Positions 1 to 7,023 of a DNA stretch of 43,316 nucleotides are shown here, in pieces. The DNA is from Kineococcus mangrovi (GTDB taxonomy: Bacteria > Actinomycetota > Actinomycetes > Actinomycetales > Kineococcaceae), in contig NZ_JBGGTQ010000013.1 of NCBI RefSeq assembly GCF_041320705.1, forward strand, positions 1 through 43,316, in the 5' to 3' direction. A program made the position numbers and the translations under genes. Every line of letters starts with the position of its first letter. Positions within the stretch are counted from its first letter, which is position 1. The notes beneath the pieces were generated by a model. The model was not told the DNA's origin. It made no database searches and saw nothing but the letters and a program-made list of their open reading frames with translations.

Positions 1-8
1 GGTGGGGA

Positions 9-44
9 CGGACCACGGGGGTCCGGGTGGGCTCCCGTGGTCCG
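9..44 (-). terminator. Hairpin terminator candidate after the Asp23 operon
   Basis: A perfect 11-base inverted repeat (CGGACCACGGG at 9-19, CCCGTGGTCCG at 34-44) with a 14-base loop lies about 34 bases past the stop of the last minus-strand Asp23 gene. There is no T tract, as is usual for G+C-rich actinobacterial terminators. It could also serve a convergent gene outside the window. Confidence 0.5.
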
Positions 45-77
45 CGGCCGTGCGGGTGCGGCGGGGGCCGGGGCGGG

Positions 78-461
78 TCAGCCGGCCGGCGCCGTCGGGT
101 CGACGGCGATGTCCGCCACGTTGACGAGGACCGCGGGGTGCAGGCCGGACGTGGCGAGCCGCCGGTCCACGGCCGCGTGCACGGCGGCGGCGGTCTCCCG
201 GACGGGTGCCCCCGCCGCGAGGACGACGTGCACCTCGACCGGGTGAGGTCCCGCCCGCCCCGTCCCCGCGGCTGCGGTGAGGGCTTCTTCGCGCAGCCGG
301 ACGCCGGCGACGCGGCGGCCGGGCAGGTACGTCCCGATCTCACCCAGCACCCCGGGGTGCAGGGCGCTGACCCCGGGGACGGCGCGGACCACCTCGGCGA
401 GGTCGTCGGCCAGCTGCTCGACCGTGACCGGGCCCTGCGGGGAGGCGGCGGGGCCCGTCAC
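78..461 (-). CDS. Asp23/Gls24-like small protein
   Basis: The product is 127 residues and starts at GTG 461, overlapping the stop of the upstream Asp23 gene by a GTGA junction, so the two are translationally coupled. The central and C-terminal part (VEVHVVLAAG, then PAVLVNVADI) follows the strand-helix-strand pattern of Asp23/Gls24 proteins, but the fit is weaker than for its neighbour. Actinobacterial asp23 loci usually hold two or three such small proteins in a row. The family is linked to alkaline and envelope stress and often lies at the membrane through a partner. There is no signal peptide or membrane span, so the protein is cytoplasmic. The family assignment is an inference from pattern and position. 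Confidence 0.75.
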   Translation of the reverse strand: MTGPAASPQGPVTVEQLADDLAEVVRAVPGVSALHPGVLGEIGTYLPGRRVAGVRLREEALTAAAGTGRAGPHPVEVHVVLAAGAPVRETAAAVHAAVDRRLATSGLHPAVLVNVADIAVDPTAPAG

Positions 462-931
462 TGGACCCGCGCGGTGCGCTGCTCCGCGTCCTCCTCGTCG
501 TCGTCCTCCTCGGGCAGGTGGACGTCGGAGACCTGCAGGTTGACCTCGGTGACCTCCAGCCCGGTCATGCGTTCGACGGAGGTGATGACGTTGCGGCGCA
601 CGGCCGAGGCGAGGTCGGCGATGGCGACGCCGTACTCGGCGATGAGTTCGATGTCGACGGCGGCCTGGCGTTCGCCGACCTCGACCGAGACGCCCTGGGA
701 GTGGTTGGTGCGCCCGCCGGGGATGCGTTCGCGCAGGGCGCCGACGGCGCGGGCGGCGCCACCGCCGAGGGCGTGGACGCCGGAGACGTCGCGGGCGGCG
801 ATGCCGGCGATCTTGGAGACGACGGTGTCGGCGATGGTGGTGGTGCCGTGCTCGCTGTCCAGGCCGGAGGGCTTGCCGACGCCGACGCCGGTGCTGGTGG
901 GGCGGGCGGTGCCGGTGGTCTGCTCGGACAT
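458..931 (-). CDS. Asp23/Gls24 family envelope stress response protein
   Basis: The product is 157 residues. I chose ATG 931 because a strong GGAGGAACC ribosome site sits directly before it; a longer reading from 1018 has no such site and would add a low-complexity N-terminus. Residues about 25-55 carry the Asp23 signature (IADTVVSKIAGIAARDV then SGVHALGGG). The middle (VSVEVGERQAAVDIELIAEYG) completes the domain, and the tail is very acidic (PEEDDDEEDAEQ). Proteins of this family are abundant cytoplasmic or membrane-peripheral factors tied to cell-envelope stress; no enzymatic role is established. It is the first gene of a two-gene minus-strand operon. A CRP-like site lies about 100 bases upstream. 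Confidence 0.88.
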   Translation of the reverse strand: MSEQTTGTARPTSTGVGVGKPSGLDSEHGTTTIADTVVSKIAGIAARDVSGVHALGGGAARAVGALRERIPGGRTNHSQGVSVEVGERQAAVDIELIAEYGVAIADLASAVRRNVITSVERMTGLEVTEVNLQVSDVHLPEEDDDEEDAEQRTARVQ

Positions 932-1029
932 GGTTCCTCCTCCAGGTCGTCCGGCCACCGCGTGCGGCCGGATCGTTCGGGTCCGCGGGGGTGGAGTCGT
1001 GGACCCCGCGAACGGCACGCGTTCAACAA

Positions 1030-1045
1030 CGTGATCTGAGTCACA
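1030..1045. promoter_or_regulatory. CRP/GlxR-like binding site candidate
   Basis: CGTGATCTGAGTCACA matches the CRP-family consensus TGTGA-N6-TCACA with one mismatch at the first base. It is about 100 bases before the Asp23 start codon, in a 162-base intergenic gap. No CRP-type regulator is in the window, so the link is inference. Confidence 0.45.
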
Positions 1046-1093
1046 CTAGGGCGGTGGGGGACCACCTGCCTCCCGGGCGCTCGCGGTCCTCCG

Positions 1094-1984
1094 TCACCGC
1101 TGCGGCAGCGCCTCCCGCAGGGCCTCCCGGAACGCTCGCACCGCCGGGCGGTCACCGGCCCCGCGACGCACCCCCGTGAACAGCCGGCGGGTCGGCGACT
1201 CGGGCAGGTCCACCACGTGCAGGCGGCCACGGTCGGCCCGCACGAGGTCGGGCAGCAGCGCGACGGCGTGCCCGGTCTCGACGAGGTGCACGTGCAGCAG
1301 CGCGTCGGGGGTCCGGACGCGGACGTCGGGTTCGAAACCCGCGCTCCGGCAGCGGGCCAGGGCCCAGTCACCGGGGTCGGTGCCGTCCGGTTCCAGGACC
1401 CACGCCGCCGCCGCCACGTCCTCGATGCGCCTGGCCCCCGACCACGGGCCGCCCACCGGGACCGCCAGGCGGAGCCGGTCGTGGACGAGGTCCTCCTCGT
1501 CGACGTCGGCCGAGCGCGGGTGGGGGCGTCCCGGGTACTCCTCGCCGAGGACGAGGTCCACGTCGCGGGCGGCCAGCGCGGAGAACGACGGCGCCGCCTC
1601 GCGGTGGTCGATGACGACGCGCAGCGAGGGGAACCGCCGCGCCAGCAGCGTCAGGGCCTGCGGCACGAGCGCGAACAGGACCGTCTGGAAGCTCGCGACG
1701 CGCAGCACCCCCGTCACCTCCCCGGCCATCGCGGCCAGGTCCGCCTCCGCCTGCTCCAGCTGGGCCAGCACGACCGCGGCGTGCTCGACGAGCACCCGGG
1801 CCGCCGGGGTGAGGACGACCCCGCGACCGGACTTCTCCAGCAGTCGCGCCCCCGCCTCCACCTCGAGCTGGGACAACTGCTGGGAGACGGCCGACGGGCT
1901 GTACCCCAGGGCGGCCGCCACGGCGGCCAGCGTTCCCCGCCGGTCCAGCTCGCGCAGCAGTCGCAACCGGTGGACATCCAGCAC
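1094..1984 (-). CDS. LysR family transcriptional regulator
   Basis: The product is 296 residues, a normal length for the family. The start is GTG 1984, with GGGGGAG five bases upstream; the frame extends further but the HTH begins here. Residues 1-60 form the LysR winged helix (LDVHRLRLLRELDRRGTL, then YSPSAVSQQLSQLE), and the rest is the substrate-binding effector domain. It is divergent from an RhtA-type exporter with 85 bases between the starts. This is the usual arrangement for a LysR activator of an amino-acid exporter, comparable to LysG/LysE or ArgP/ArgO. The effector cannot be read from sequence. A CTG-N7-CAG inverted repeat in the gap is a plausible binding site. Confidence 0.88.
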   Translation of the reverse strand: MLDVHRLRLLRELDRRGTLAAVAAALGYSPSAVSQQLSQLEVEAGARLLEKSGRGVVLTPAARVLVEHAAVVLAQLEQAEADLAAMAGEVTGVLRVASFQTVLFALVPQALTLLARRFPSLRVVIDHREAAPSFSALAARDVDLVLGEEYPGRPHPRSADVDEEDLVHDRLRLAVPVGGPWSGARRIEDVAAAAWVLEPDGTDPGDWALARCRSAGFEPDVRVRTPDALLHVHLVETGHAVALLPDLVRADRGRLHVVDLPESPTRRLFTGVRRGAGDRPAVRAFREALREALPQR

Positions 1985-2007
1985 CGCTCCCCCACTCGTC
2001 AGCAGAA

Positions 2008-2020
2008 CTGAACGGTACAG
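2008..2020. promoter_or_regulatory. Imperfect inverted repeat between LysR and exporter genes
   Basis: CTGAACGGTACAG is a 13-base imperfect palindrome (CTG.AC / GT.CAG) lying 24 bases before the LysR start and 50 before the exporter start. Position and symmetry suit a LysR box. Assignment is inference. Confidence 0.35.
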
Positions 2021-2069
2021 CGCAGAAAGAACCGCTGGACAGGCCGTTCCCGGTGGGCAGACTGGAGCC

Positions 2070-2960
2070 GTGGGTCCCGTCCTCCTCGTCATCGGCTCGT
2101 GCACGTCGCTGCAGGTCGGCGCCGCGCTCGCCGTCCACCTCTTCGCCCTCGGCGGGAGCACCGGGACGACCCTGCTGCGCCTGGGGTTCGCCGCGCTCGT
2201 GCTGCTCGTCGTGGTGCGCCCGCGCGTGCGGCGCTGGACGGGGCTGCAGTGGCGCGCCGCCGCCGCGCTCGGCCTGAGCCTGGGAGCGATGAACGGCTGC
2301 TTCTACGCCGCGATCTCCCGGATCGACCTCGGCACCGCCGTCACCGTCGAGTTCCTCGGCCCGCTCACGCTGTCGGCCGTCCTCAGCCGCCGCGCCCGGG
2401 AGCTGCTGTGGGTCGCGCTCGCGCTCGTGGGCGTCGTCGTCCTGGGGGTCACCGGGGAGCACCACGGCGGTTCCCTCGACCCCACCGGCGTGCTCCTCGC
2501 GCTCGCGGCCGGGGCGTTCTGGGCCGCGTACATCATGACCAGCGCCCGCGTCGGCGAGGTGGTCCCCGGCCACGGCGGGCTCGCCGTCGCCACCGCCGTC
2601 GGCGCCCTCCTCCTCGTCCCGCTCGGCGCCGGTGGTGCGCTGCAGGCCCTCTCGGCGCCCGGGGGTCCGTGGCTCGCGTTCGGGACGGCCCTGCTCGCCA
2701 GCGTCGTGCCCTACTCCCTGGAACTGGCGGCGCTGCGCCGGCTGCCGCAGCGCACGTTCGGCGTCCTCCTCAGCCTCGAACCCGTCATCGCCTCCCTCGC
2801 GGGGTGGGCGCTGCTGGGGCAGCGGATGACGCCGCTCGGCGGTGTCGGGGTCGCGCTCGTCGTCCTGGCCTCGGCGGGGGCCACCGCGACGACTGGGCGC
2901 TCGCGGCGCGACGACGGCGACGGGCGCGGGAGGGTCGACCTCACCGCACCCGCCGGCTGA
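2070..2960 (+). CDS. rhtA: EamA-family (RhtA-like) amino acid exporter
   Basis: The product is 296 residues with about ten hydrophobic spans arranged as two EamA repeats. The C-terminal stretch VPYSLELAALRRLPQRTFG followed by LSLEPVIASLAGW is very close to the signature of RhtA/YbiF threonine-homoserine exporters, hence the symbol; the real substrate is unknown. I start at GTG 2070, where the first membrane span begins. GGAG is only two bases away, which is poor spacing, but CAGACT lies six bases upstream, which suits a leaderless mRNA. It is divergent from the LysR gene that probably controls it. Its 3' end is seven bases from the convergent SDR gene. The C-terminus is a short basic/acidic cytoplasmic tail. 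Confidence 0.85.
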   Translation: MGPVLLVIGSCTSLQVGAALAVHLFALGGSTGTTLLRLGFAALVLLVVVRPRVRRWTGLQWRAAAALGLSLGAMNGCFYAAISRIDLGTAVTVEFLGPLTLSAVLSRRARELLWVALALVGVVVLGVTGEHHGGSLDPTGVLLALAAGAFWAAYIMTSARVGEVVPGHGGLAVATAVGALLLVPLGAGGALQALSAPGGPWLAFGTALLASVVPYSLELAALRRLPQRTFGVLLSLEPVIASLAGWALLGQRMTPLGGVGVALVVLASAGATATTGRSRRDDGDGRGRVDLTAPAG

Positions 2961-2967
2961 GGACCCG

Positions 2968-3726
2968 TCAGATCGACTGCCCGCCGGACAGCTCGATCCG
3001 CGTCCCCGAGGCCCAGCCCCACCCGTCGGACACCAGAGCCGGCACCGCCGCGCCGATGTCGTCCGGCTGCCCCACCCGGTGCAGGGCGGTGGCGGCGACG
3101 ACGGCGTCGGTGACGGCGGCGACGTCGCGGACCGCACCACCGCCGAAGTCCGTCGCGATCGCGCCGGGCGCCAGGGTGTTGACGCGGATCCCGCGGTCGC
3201 CGAGCTCGGCGGCCTGGTAGCGGGTCAGCACCTCGACGGCGCCCTTGGCCGCCGCGTACGCGGCGTACCCCGGGCCGGTGAACCGGGTGAGGCCGGAGGA
3301 GACGTTGAGGACGCGACCGCCGCTCGTCATCAGCGGCAGCAGCTGCTGGGTGAGCAGGAACGGTGCGCTGACGTGGACGCGCAGCATCTCCTCGAGCTGG
3401 GCCGCGCTCGTCTCGACGTACGGCGCGTGGACGCCGTACCCCGCGAAGTGGACGACCGCGTGCAGGTGCTCGGCGCCCGCGGCGGTGAGGGCGTCGCGGA
3501 CGCTGCCCGCGAAGGTCTCGAAGGTGGAGGCGTCGGCCACGTCGAGCTGGAGCGCGGTGCCGGGGACGCCGTGCCCCCTCACCTCCGCGATCACCGACTG
3601 CGCCTGCGCGGCGTTCGACCGGTACGTCCCGATGACGCCGAAACCGGCGTGCGCGAGGTGGCGGGCGGCGCTGCGGCCGAGGCCGCGGCTGGCGCCGGTG
3701 ACGAGGACGATCTGCTGGGGAACCAC
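2968..3726 (-). CDS. SDR family NAD(P)-dependent oxidoreductase
   Basis: The product is 252 residues, a classical short-chain dehydrogenase. The start is GTG 3726, with AGGAGGAG four bases upstream. The cofactor motif TGASRGLG is at about residues 9-16, the catalytic Ser lies in NVSSG, and the Tyr/Lys pair is in YAAAK. The C-terminal GTRIELSGGQSI is typical of the FabG-like group. It is divergent from an MmyB-type regulator (128 bases apart), which very likely controls it. Substrate unknown. Confidence 0.88.
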   Translation of the reverse strand: MVPQQIVLVTGASRGLGRSAARHLAHAGFGVIGTYRSNAAQAQSVIAEVRGHGVPGTALQLDVADASTFETFAGSVRDALTAAGAEHLHAVVHFAGYGVHAPYVETSAAQLEEMLRVHVSAPFLLTQQLLPLMTSGGRVLNVSSGLTRFTGPGYAAYAAAKGAVEVLTRYQAAELGDRGIRVNTLAPGAIATDFGGGAVRDVAAVTDAVVAATALHRVGQPDDIGAAVPALVSDGWGWASGTRIELSGGQSI

Positions 3727-3802
3727 GGTTCTCCTCCTGGGGGTGGTCGGTTGCCCGGCCATCCTGGGGCGGTCCGGGCGCGTCCACGACGTACGGCGCA
3801 GC

Positions 3803-3821
3803 CCCGGACGGGCTGTCCGGG
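3803..3821. promoter_or_regulatory. Inverted repeat in SDR/MmyB divergent promoter region
   Basis: CCCGGAC-N5-GTCCGGG is a perfect 7-base inverted repeat with dyad symmetry, 33 bases before the MmyB start. It is a likely operator for that regulator (inference from position). Confidence 0.4.
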
Positions 3822-3854
3822 TCTGGCCGCCGGGGTCCTCGCCACACTGGGGGC

Positions 3855-4721
3855 ATGAGCCCCGGAGACCGGCGGGCCCTCGCCGCCTTCCTGCGTCACC
3901 GCCGCGAGCAGCTGACCCCCTCCGACGTCGGGCTGGTCCCCGGCGGGCGGCGCCGGACCCCCGGTCTGCGCCGCGACGAGGTCGCCGTCCTCTCGGCCGT
4001 CTCCACCGACCACTACGAGCGCATCGAGCAGGCCCGCGGTGCGCGGCCGTCGCTGGAGGTGCTCGGCGCGATCTGCCGTGCCCTGCGCCTGACGCTCGAC
4101 GAGCGCGACCACGTGCACCGCCTCGCCGGCCACGAACCACCGGCGCGGCACCGCTCCCAGGGGTACGCCGACCCCGGCCTCATGTGCGTCCTGGACGCGC
4201 TCGCCCCGCACGTGCCCGCGCTCGTCACCGACGACCTCACCACGGTGGTCGCGCAGAACCCGCTCAACGTGGCCCTGCTGGGCCCGATCGCCACCGAGCG
4301 GGGACTGCGCCGGGCGTTCGTGCACCGGTGGTTCACCGATCCCGACCTGCGCGGGCGCTACGACCCCGCCCAGCACGACCAGCTCGGCCGCGAGTACGTC
4401 GCCGACCTGCGGCTGGCCAGCGGGACCCGGCCCGGTGACGCCGACGTCCGCGAACTCGTCGGCGCCCTGGAGTCCGCCAGCGGGGAGTTCCGCCGGATCT
4501 GGGCGCTGCAGGAGGTCGCGACGCGCCGCACCACGCACAAGGTGCTGCACCACCCGCAGGTCGGCCGCCTCGACCTCGAGTGCGACGTCGTCGTCAGCCC
4601 GCCGTCGGGCCAGCGGCTCGTCCTGTTCCGGCCGCGACCGGGGACGGGGACCGCCGAGAGGATCGCGCTCCTGGGGGTCGTGGGGGTCCAGCACCTCGAA
4701 CCGTCCGCGCCCGCGTCCTGA
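3855..4721 (+). CDS. XRE-type regulator with MmyB-like ligand domain
   Basis: The product is 288 residues. Residues about 5-80 are a helix-turn-helix (RRRTPGLRRDEVAVLSAVS, then DHYERIEQARG). Residues about 105-275 match the MmyB-like transcription-regulator ligand-binding domain. These actinobacterial repressors usually sit divergent from a dehydrogenase gene, as here with the SDR at 3726, and bind a hydrophobic ligand. The start ATG 3855 has no Shine-Dalgarno, but CACACT stands exactly six bases upstream, consistent with a leaderless transcript. A paralogue with the same arrangement is at 20999-21889. Confidence 0.88.
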   Translation: MSPGDRRALAAFLRHRREQLTPSDVGLVPGGRRRTPGLRRDEVAVLSAVSTDHYERIEQARGARPSLEVLGAICRALRLTLDERDHVHRLAGHEPPARHRSQGYADPGLMCVLDALAPHVPALVTDDLTTVVAQNPLNVALLGPIATERGLRRAFVHRWFTDPDLRGRYDPAQHDQLGREYVADLRLASGTRPGDADVRELVGALESASGEFRRIWALQEVATRRTTHKVLHHPQVGRLDLECDVVVSPPSGQRLVLFRPRPGTGTAERIALLGVVGVQHLEPSAPAS

Positions 4722-4831
4722 CGCAGCCGCGGGCGCCGGTCCCGCACACCGACCACGTACACCGGCCCGGGTCCGCCCGGACGTGGGGCGGGTGTCCGTG
4801 CCGTCAGCGGGACGCGCCGTCACCGCTCCTC

Positions 4832-4843
4832 GCCCGATCGGGC
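4832..4843. repeat. 12-base perfect palindrome in the CAP gene leader
   Basis: GCCCGATCGGGC, 77 bases before the CAP-domain gene. It is directly followed by TACAGG, so it could be an operator at the promoter. No regulator can be assigned. Confidence 0.3.
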
Positions 4844-4872
4844 TACAGGAACGGCCCCGGACGGCCGAGGCA

Positions 4873-4895
4873 GTGGGGGAGCAACGACCCCCCGC
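4873..4895 (+). promoter_or_regulatory. Hairpin in the 5' leader of the CAP gene
   Basis: GTGGGGG at 4873-4879 pairs with CCCCCGC at 4889-4895 (one G-T pair) around a 9-base loop, about 18 bases before the GGAGG ribosome site. The rest of the 198-base gap 4722-4919 shows no gene. Leaders of cell-wall proteins can hold c-di-AMP riboswitches, but I could not match that consensus. Confidence 0.3.
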
Positions 4896-4919
4896 AGCCC
4901 AGATCGTCCGGAGGACATC

Positions 4920-5543
4920 GTGGACACCACCACCCGCACGCCCCGCCGCACCACCCGTCGCCACCGCCTCCTGGGAGCAGCCGTGGCGGTGGCCGCAGCG
5001 GCCGGTGTGGCCGGTGCGGGTGCCGCGCACGCGGACGGCCCGGGCCTGGTCGGCGACGGCGGGCAGGCGTGGCGCTCCTACGAACTGGTCAACGACGCCC
5101 GCGCCGGGGCGGGCCTGCCGGCGCTGGGGCTGAGCGACGAGGCCAACCGCGTCGCGACCGACTGGGCCTTCCGGATGGCCGGCGACGCGCAGCTGAAGCA
5201 CAACCCGGACCTGTCCCGGCAGCTGCAGGGCTGGTCGCTCGTGGCGGAGAACGTGGGCGTGGGCGCGGACTCCGACCAGTTGCAGGGCGCGTTCATGGCC
5301 TCCCCGGGCCACCGCGCGAACATCCTGCGCCCCGAGGTCAGCGTCGTCGGCCTCGGCGCCGTGCGCTCGGCGGACGGGCGCGTGTGGGTCGTCCAGGTGT
5401 TCGAGCAGCCCAACGGCCCCGTCGCCGGCTTCCACCCCGCCCCCGCCGTCCAGCCCGCCGCGCACGCGGCACCCCAGCCGCTGCCGGCTCCCGCCTTCGC
5501 CGCCGCCCCGGAGCTGGAGCGGGACCTGCGCGACCGGGCCTGA
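4920..5543 (+). CDS. Secreted CAP/SCP-domain protein (YkwD-like)
   Basis: The product is 207 residues; start GTG 4920 with GGAGG six bases upstream. A basic N-terminus rich in Arg and a hydrophobic core at about 17-35 end in AHA before residue 39, so it is a Sec (possibly Tat) secreted protein. Residues about 50-165 form a CAP domain, with WRSYELVNDAR, the metal-type His in LKHNPDL (about 94), AENVG, and the second His in SPGHRANIL (about 131). The tail is a Pro/Ala-rich, probably unstructured stretch of about 40 residues. CAP proteins of bacteria are extracellular with largely unknown function. The stop lies inside a decamer tandem repeat that gives stops in all three frames. Confidence 0.87.
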   Translation: MDTTTRTPRRTTRRHRLLGAAVAVAAAAGVAGAGAAHADGPGLVGDGGQAWRSYELVNDARAGAGLPALGLSDEANRVATDWAFRMAGDAQLKHNPDLSRQLQGWSLVAENVGVGADSDQLQGAFMASPGHRANILRPEVSVVGLGAVRSADGRVWVVQVFEQPNGPVAGFHPAPAVQPAAHAAPQPLPAPAFAAAPELERDLRDRA

Positions 5544-5581
5544 CCGGGCCTGACCGGGCCTGACCGGGCCTGCCCGGGCCT
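5532..5581 (+). repeat. Tandem 10-base repeat across the CAP stop codon
   Basis: Five copies of GACCGGGCCT run head to tail from 5532; the fifth has C in place of A. Because the unit is 10 long, its TGA (5541, 5551, 5561) falls in each reading frame in turn. The array fills the gap between the CAP gene and the convergent small gene at 5585. Confidence 0.85.
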
Positions 5582-5584
5582 GCC

Positions 5585-5830
5585 TCAGGGGCGCCGGCGC
5601 TTGCGTCGCCGGTGCTCCACGAACGCCTCGAGGTTCTCCCGGTAGTGGTCGGCCACGGCCTGGGCCGCCGCCTCGTTGCGGTAGCCCTCGTCGACGCGGA
5701 TCGTCACGTAGACCTCCCAGGCCCCGTCGCTGCGGCGCCCGAGCCTGACCTCCGTCCACTCGTCGTCGAGGTGGGGGAGCAGCATGAGTTCCGGGAAGTT
5801 CCCCGGGTCGGCCAGCAGGTCGTCCGCCAT
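5585..5830 (-). CDS. Small conserved-type hypothetical protein
   Basis: The product is 81 residues with no family I recognise. The N-terminal half is acidic (MADDLLADPGNFPELMLLPH), the middle looks like a small beta domain (WTEVRLGRRSDGAWEVYVTI), and it ends in a strongly basic tail (RRRKRRRP). It is soluble and has no signal peptide. ATG 5830 lacks a ribosome site but has CAGGCT exactly six bases upstream, the same pattern as other leaderless starts here. Coding bias (G/C at third positions) supports it as real. Confidence 0.65.
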   Translation of the reverse strand: MADDLLADPGNFPELMLLPHLDDEWTEVRLGRRSDGAWEVYVTIRVDEGYRNEAAAQAVADHYRENLEAFVEHRRRKRRRP

Positions 5831-5853
5831 GCCCCCAGCCTGGACCCTGGACC

Positions 5854-5867
5854 GCCCCGCGCGGGGC
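5854..5867 (-). terminator. Short palindrome after the LacI gene
   Basis: GCCCCGCGCGGGGC, a 14-base palindrome nine bases past the LacI stop on the minus strand. It can fold as a 5-base GC stem with a 4-base loop. A weak terminator is possible. Confidence 0.3.
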
Positions 5868-5875
5868 AGGACACG

Positions 5876-6883
5876 TCACCGCACCACGAGCTCGGTCGGC
5901 AGCACGACGTGCCGGGCCGGCCAGCCGTGCGCGGCCATCCGCCGCTCCAGCAGGTCCGCGGCCGCCCGGCCCACCGCCTCGACGTCCTGGCGCACGACGG
6001 TCGTCCGCGGTTCCAGCAGGTCCAGCAGCTCCACGTCGTCGAACCCGACGACCTCCGGCGCCGGTGCCGGCGCGTCCCAGCGCACCGCTCGCAGGCACCC
6101 CACGGTCAGGACGTTGCGGGCGGCGAAGACGGCCGTCGGCGGGTCCGGCAGCCGCAGCAGGTCCCCCAGCGCGTCCCGCGCCGCGTCGACCGTGCGCAGA
6201 CCGTCCCGCACCAGGGCCGGGTCGGGGGTCGCGCCCGCCGCGACCAGCGCCTGGCGCCACCCCGCCAGCCGTTCGCGCGCCGTGGGGATGGCCGGCAGGT
6301 CCCCGAGGAACGCGATCCGCCGGTGGCCCCGCCCCAGCAGGTGCTCCACCCCGGCGCGGGTTCCCCCGGCGTTGTCGATCGTCACGCAGTCCACGTCCAG
6401 GCCGTGCGGCACCCGGTCCACGAACACGACGGGCAACCCCGCGCGCACGTCCGCGGCCAGGTAGTCCTGCCGGTCGGTGGCGGCCATCAGCACCAGCCCG
6501 TCGACGCGGCGGGCGATCATCTCGGTCACCAGCTGCCGCTCGCGCGCGGCGTCCTCGTCCAGGCTCGCGGCCAGCAGGACGAAACCCCGTTCGCGCGTCG
6601 CGTCCTCCAGGGAGCGCAGCAGGCGGGCCGAGTAGTCGTTCGCGATGTCCTGGACGAGGACGCCGATGGCGCGGGTGCGCTGCCCGCTGCGCCGCAGGTC
6701 GCTGGCGCCGCGGTGGTGCCGGTAGCCCAGTTCCTCGACCACCGCCTCGACCTCGCGGCGGACCACCTCCCGGACCCCGGGCTCACCGTTGACCACGCGC
6801 GAGACCGTCTTCAGGCTCACCCCGGCGGCGCTCGCGACCTCGCGCATGGTCGCCCGTGGCGGGGGTGGTGGGTGGCTCGTCAC
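5876..6883 (-). CDS. LacI family transcriptional regulator of the sugar transporter
   Basis: The product is 335 residues; start GTG 6883 with GAGGA seven bases upstream. Residues about 12-60 are the LacI HTH and hinge (MREVASAAGVSLKTVSRVVN). The rest is the periplasmic-binding-like sugar domain (IGVLVQDIANDY; VDGLVLMAAT; VVGFDDVELL). It is divergent from the frcBCA-type operon. A perfect palindrome, GACAACGTTGTC, lies at the transporter's predicted transcription start, so it is almost certainly the repressor of that operon and perhaps of itself. The inducer is probably the transported sugar or its phosphate (inference). Confidence 0.92.
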   Translation of the reverse strand: MTSHPPPPPRATMREVASAAGVSLKTVSRVVNGEPGVREVVRREVEAVVEELGYRHHRGASDLRRSGQRTRAIGVLVQDIANDYSARLLRSLEDATRERGFVLLAASLDEDAARERQLVTEMIARRVDGLVLMAATDRQDYLAADVRAGLPVVFVDRVPHGLDVDCVTIDNAGGTRAGVEHLLGRGHRRIAFLGDLPAIPTARERLAGWRQALVAAGATPDPALVRDGLRTVDAARDALGDLLRLPDPPTAVFAARNVLTVGCLRAVRWDAPAPAPEVVGFDDVELLDLLEPRTTVVRQDVEAVGRAAADLLERRMAAHGWPARHVVLPTELVVR

Positions 6884-6939
6884 GTCGGGCTCCTCGGTGA
6901 GCTGGCTGTCACGGATGCGTCACGGCTGTCCCGTCCGCG

Positions 6940-6969
6940 TTGACCGGCGCGGCCCCGGTGCACTACAAA
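6940..6969 (+). promoter_or_regulatory. Promoter of the frcBCA-type operon
   Basis: TTGACC at 6940-6945 and TACAAA at 6964-6969 are separated by 18 bases and resemble the housekeeping -35/-10. The predicted start, near 6976, abuts the LacI operator at 6978-6989. Confidence 0.6.
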
Positions 6970-6977
6970 CGGGACTC

Positions 6978-6989
6978 GACAACGTTGTC
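6978..6989. promoter_or_regulatory. LacI-type operator
   Basis: GACAACGTTGTC is a perfect 12-base palindrome with the central CG typical of LacI-family operators. It overlaps the expected transcription start of the transporter operon, a classic repression position. Confidence 0.75.
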
Positions 6990-7023
6990 ATGCCGCGCAC
7001 CGCAGCGCCAGGAGGAACCCCAG

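Noticed and set aside
458-1018. Longer Asp23 protein starting at 1018
   Set aside because: The added 29 residues are not family-like and ATG 931 has a strong ribosome site.
4722-4919. c-di-AMP (ydaO-type) riboswitch before the CAP gene
   Set aside because: A GGGGGAG hairpin is present, but I could not find the paired conserved blocks of the ydaO consensus. Kept only as a plain hairpin.
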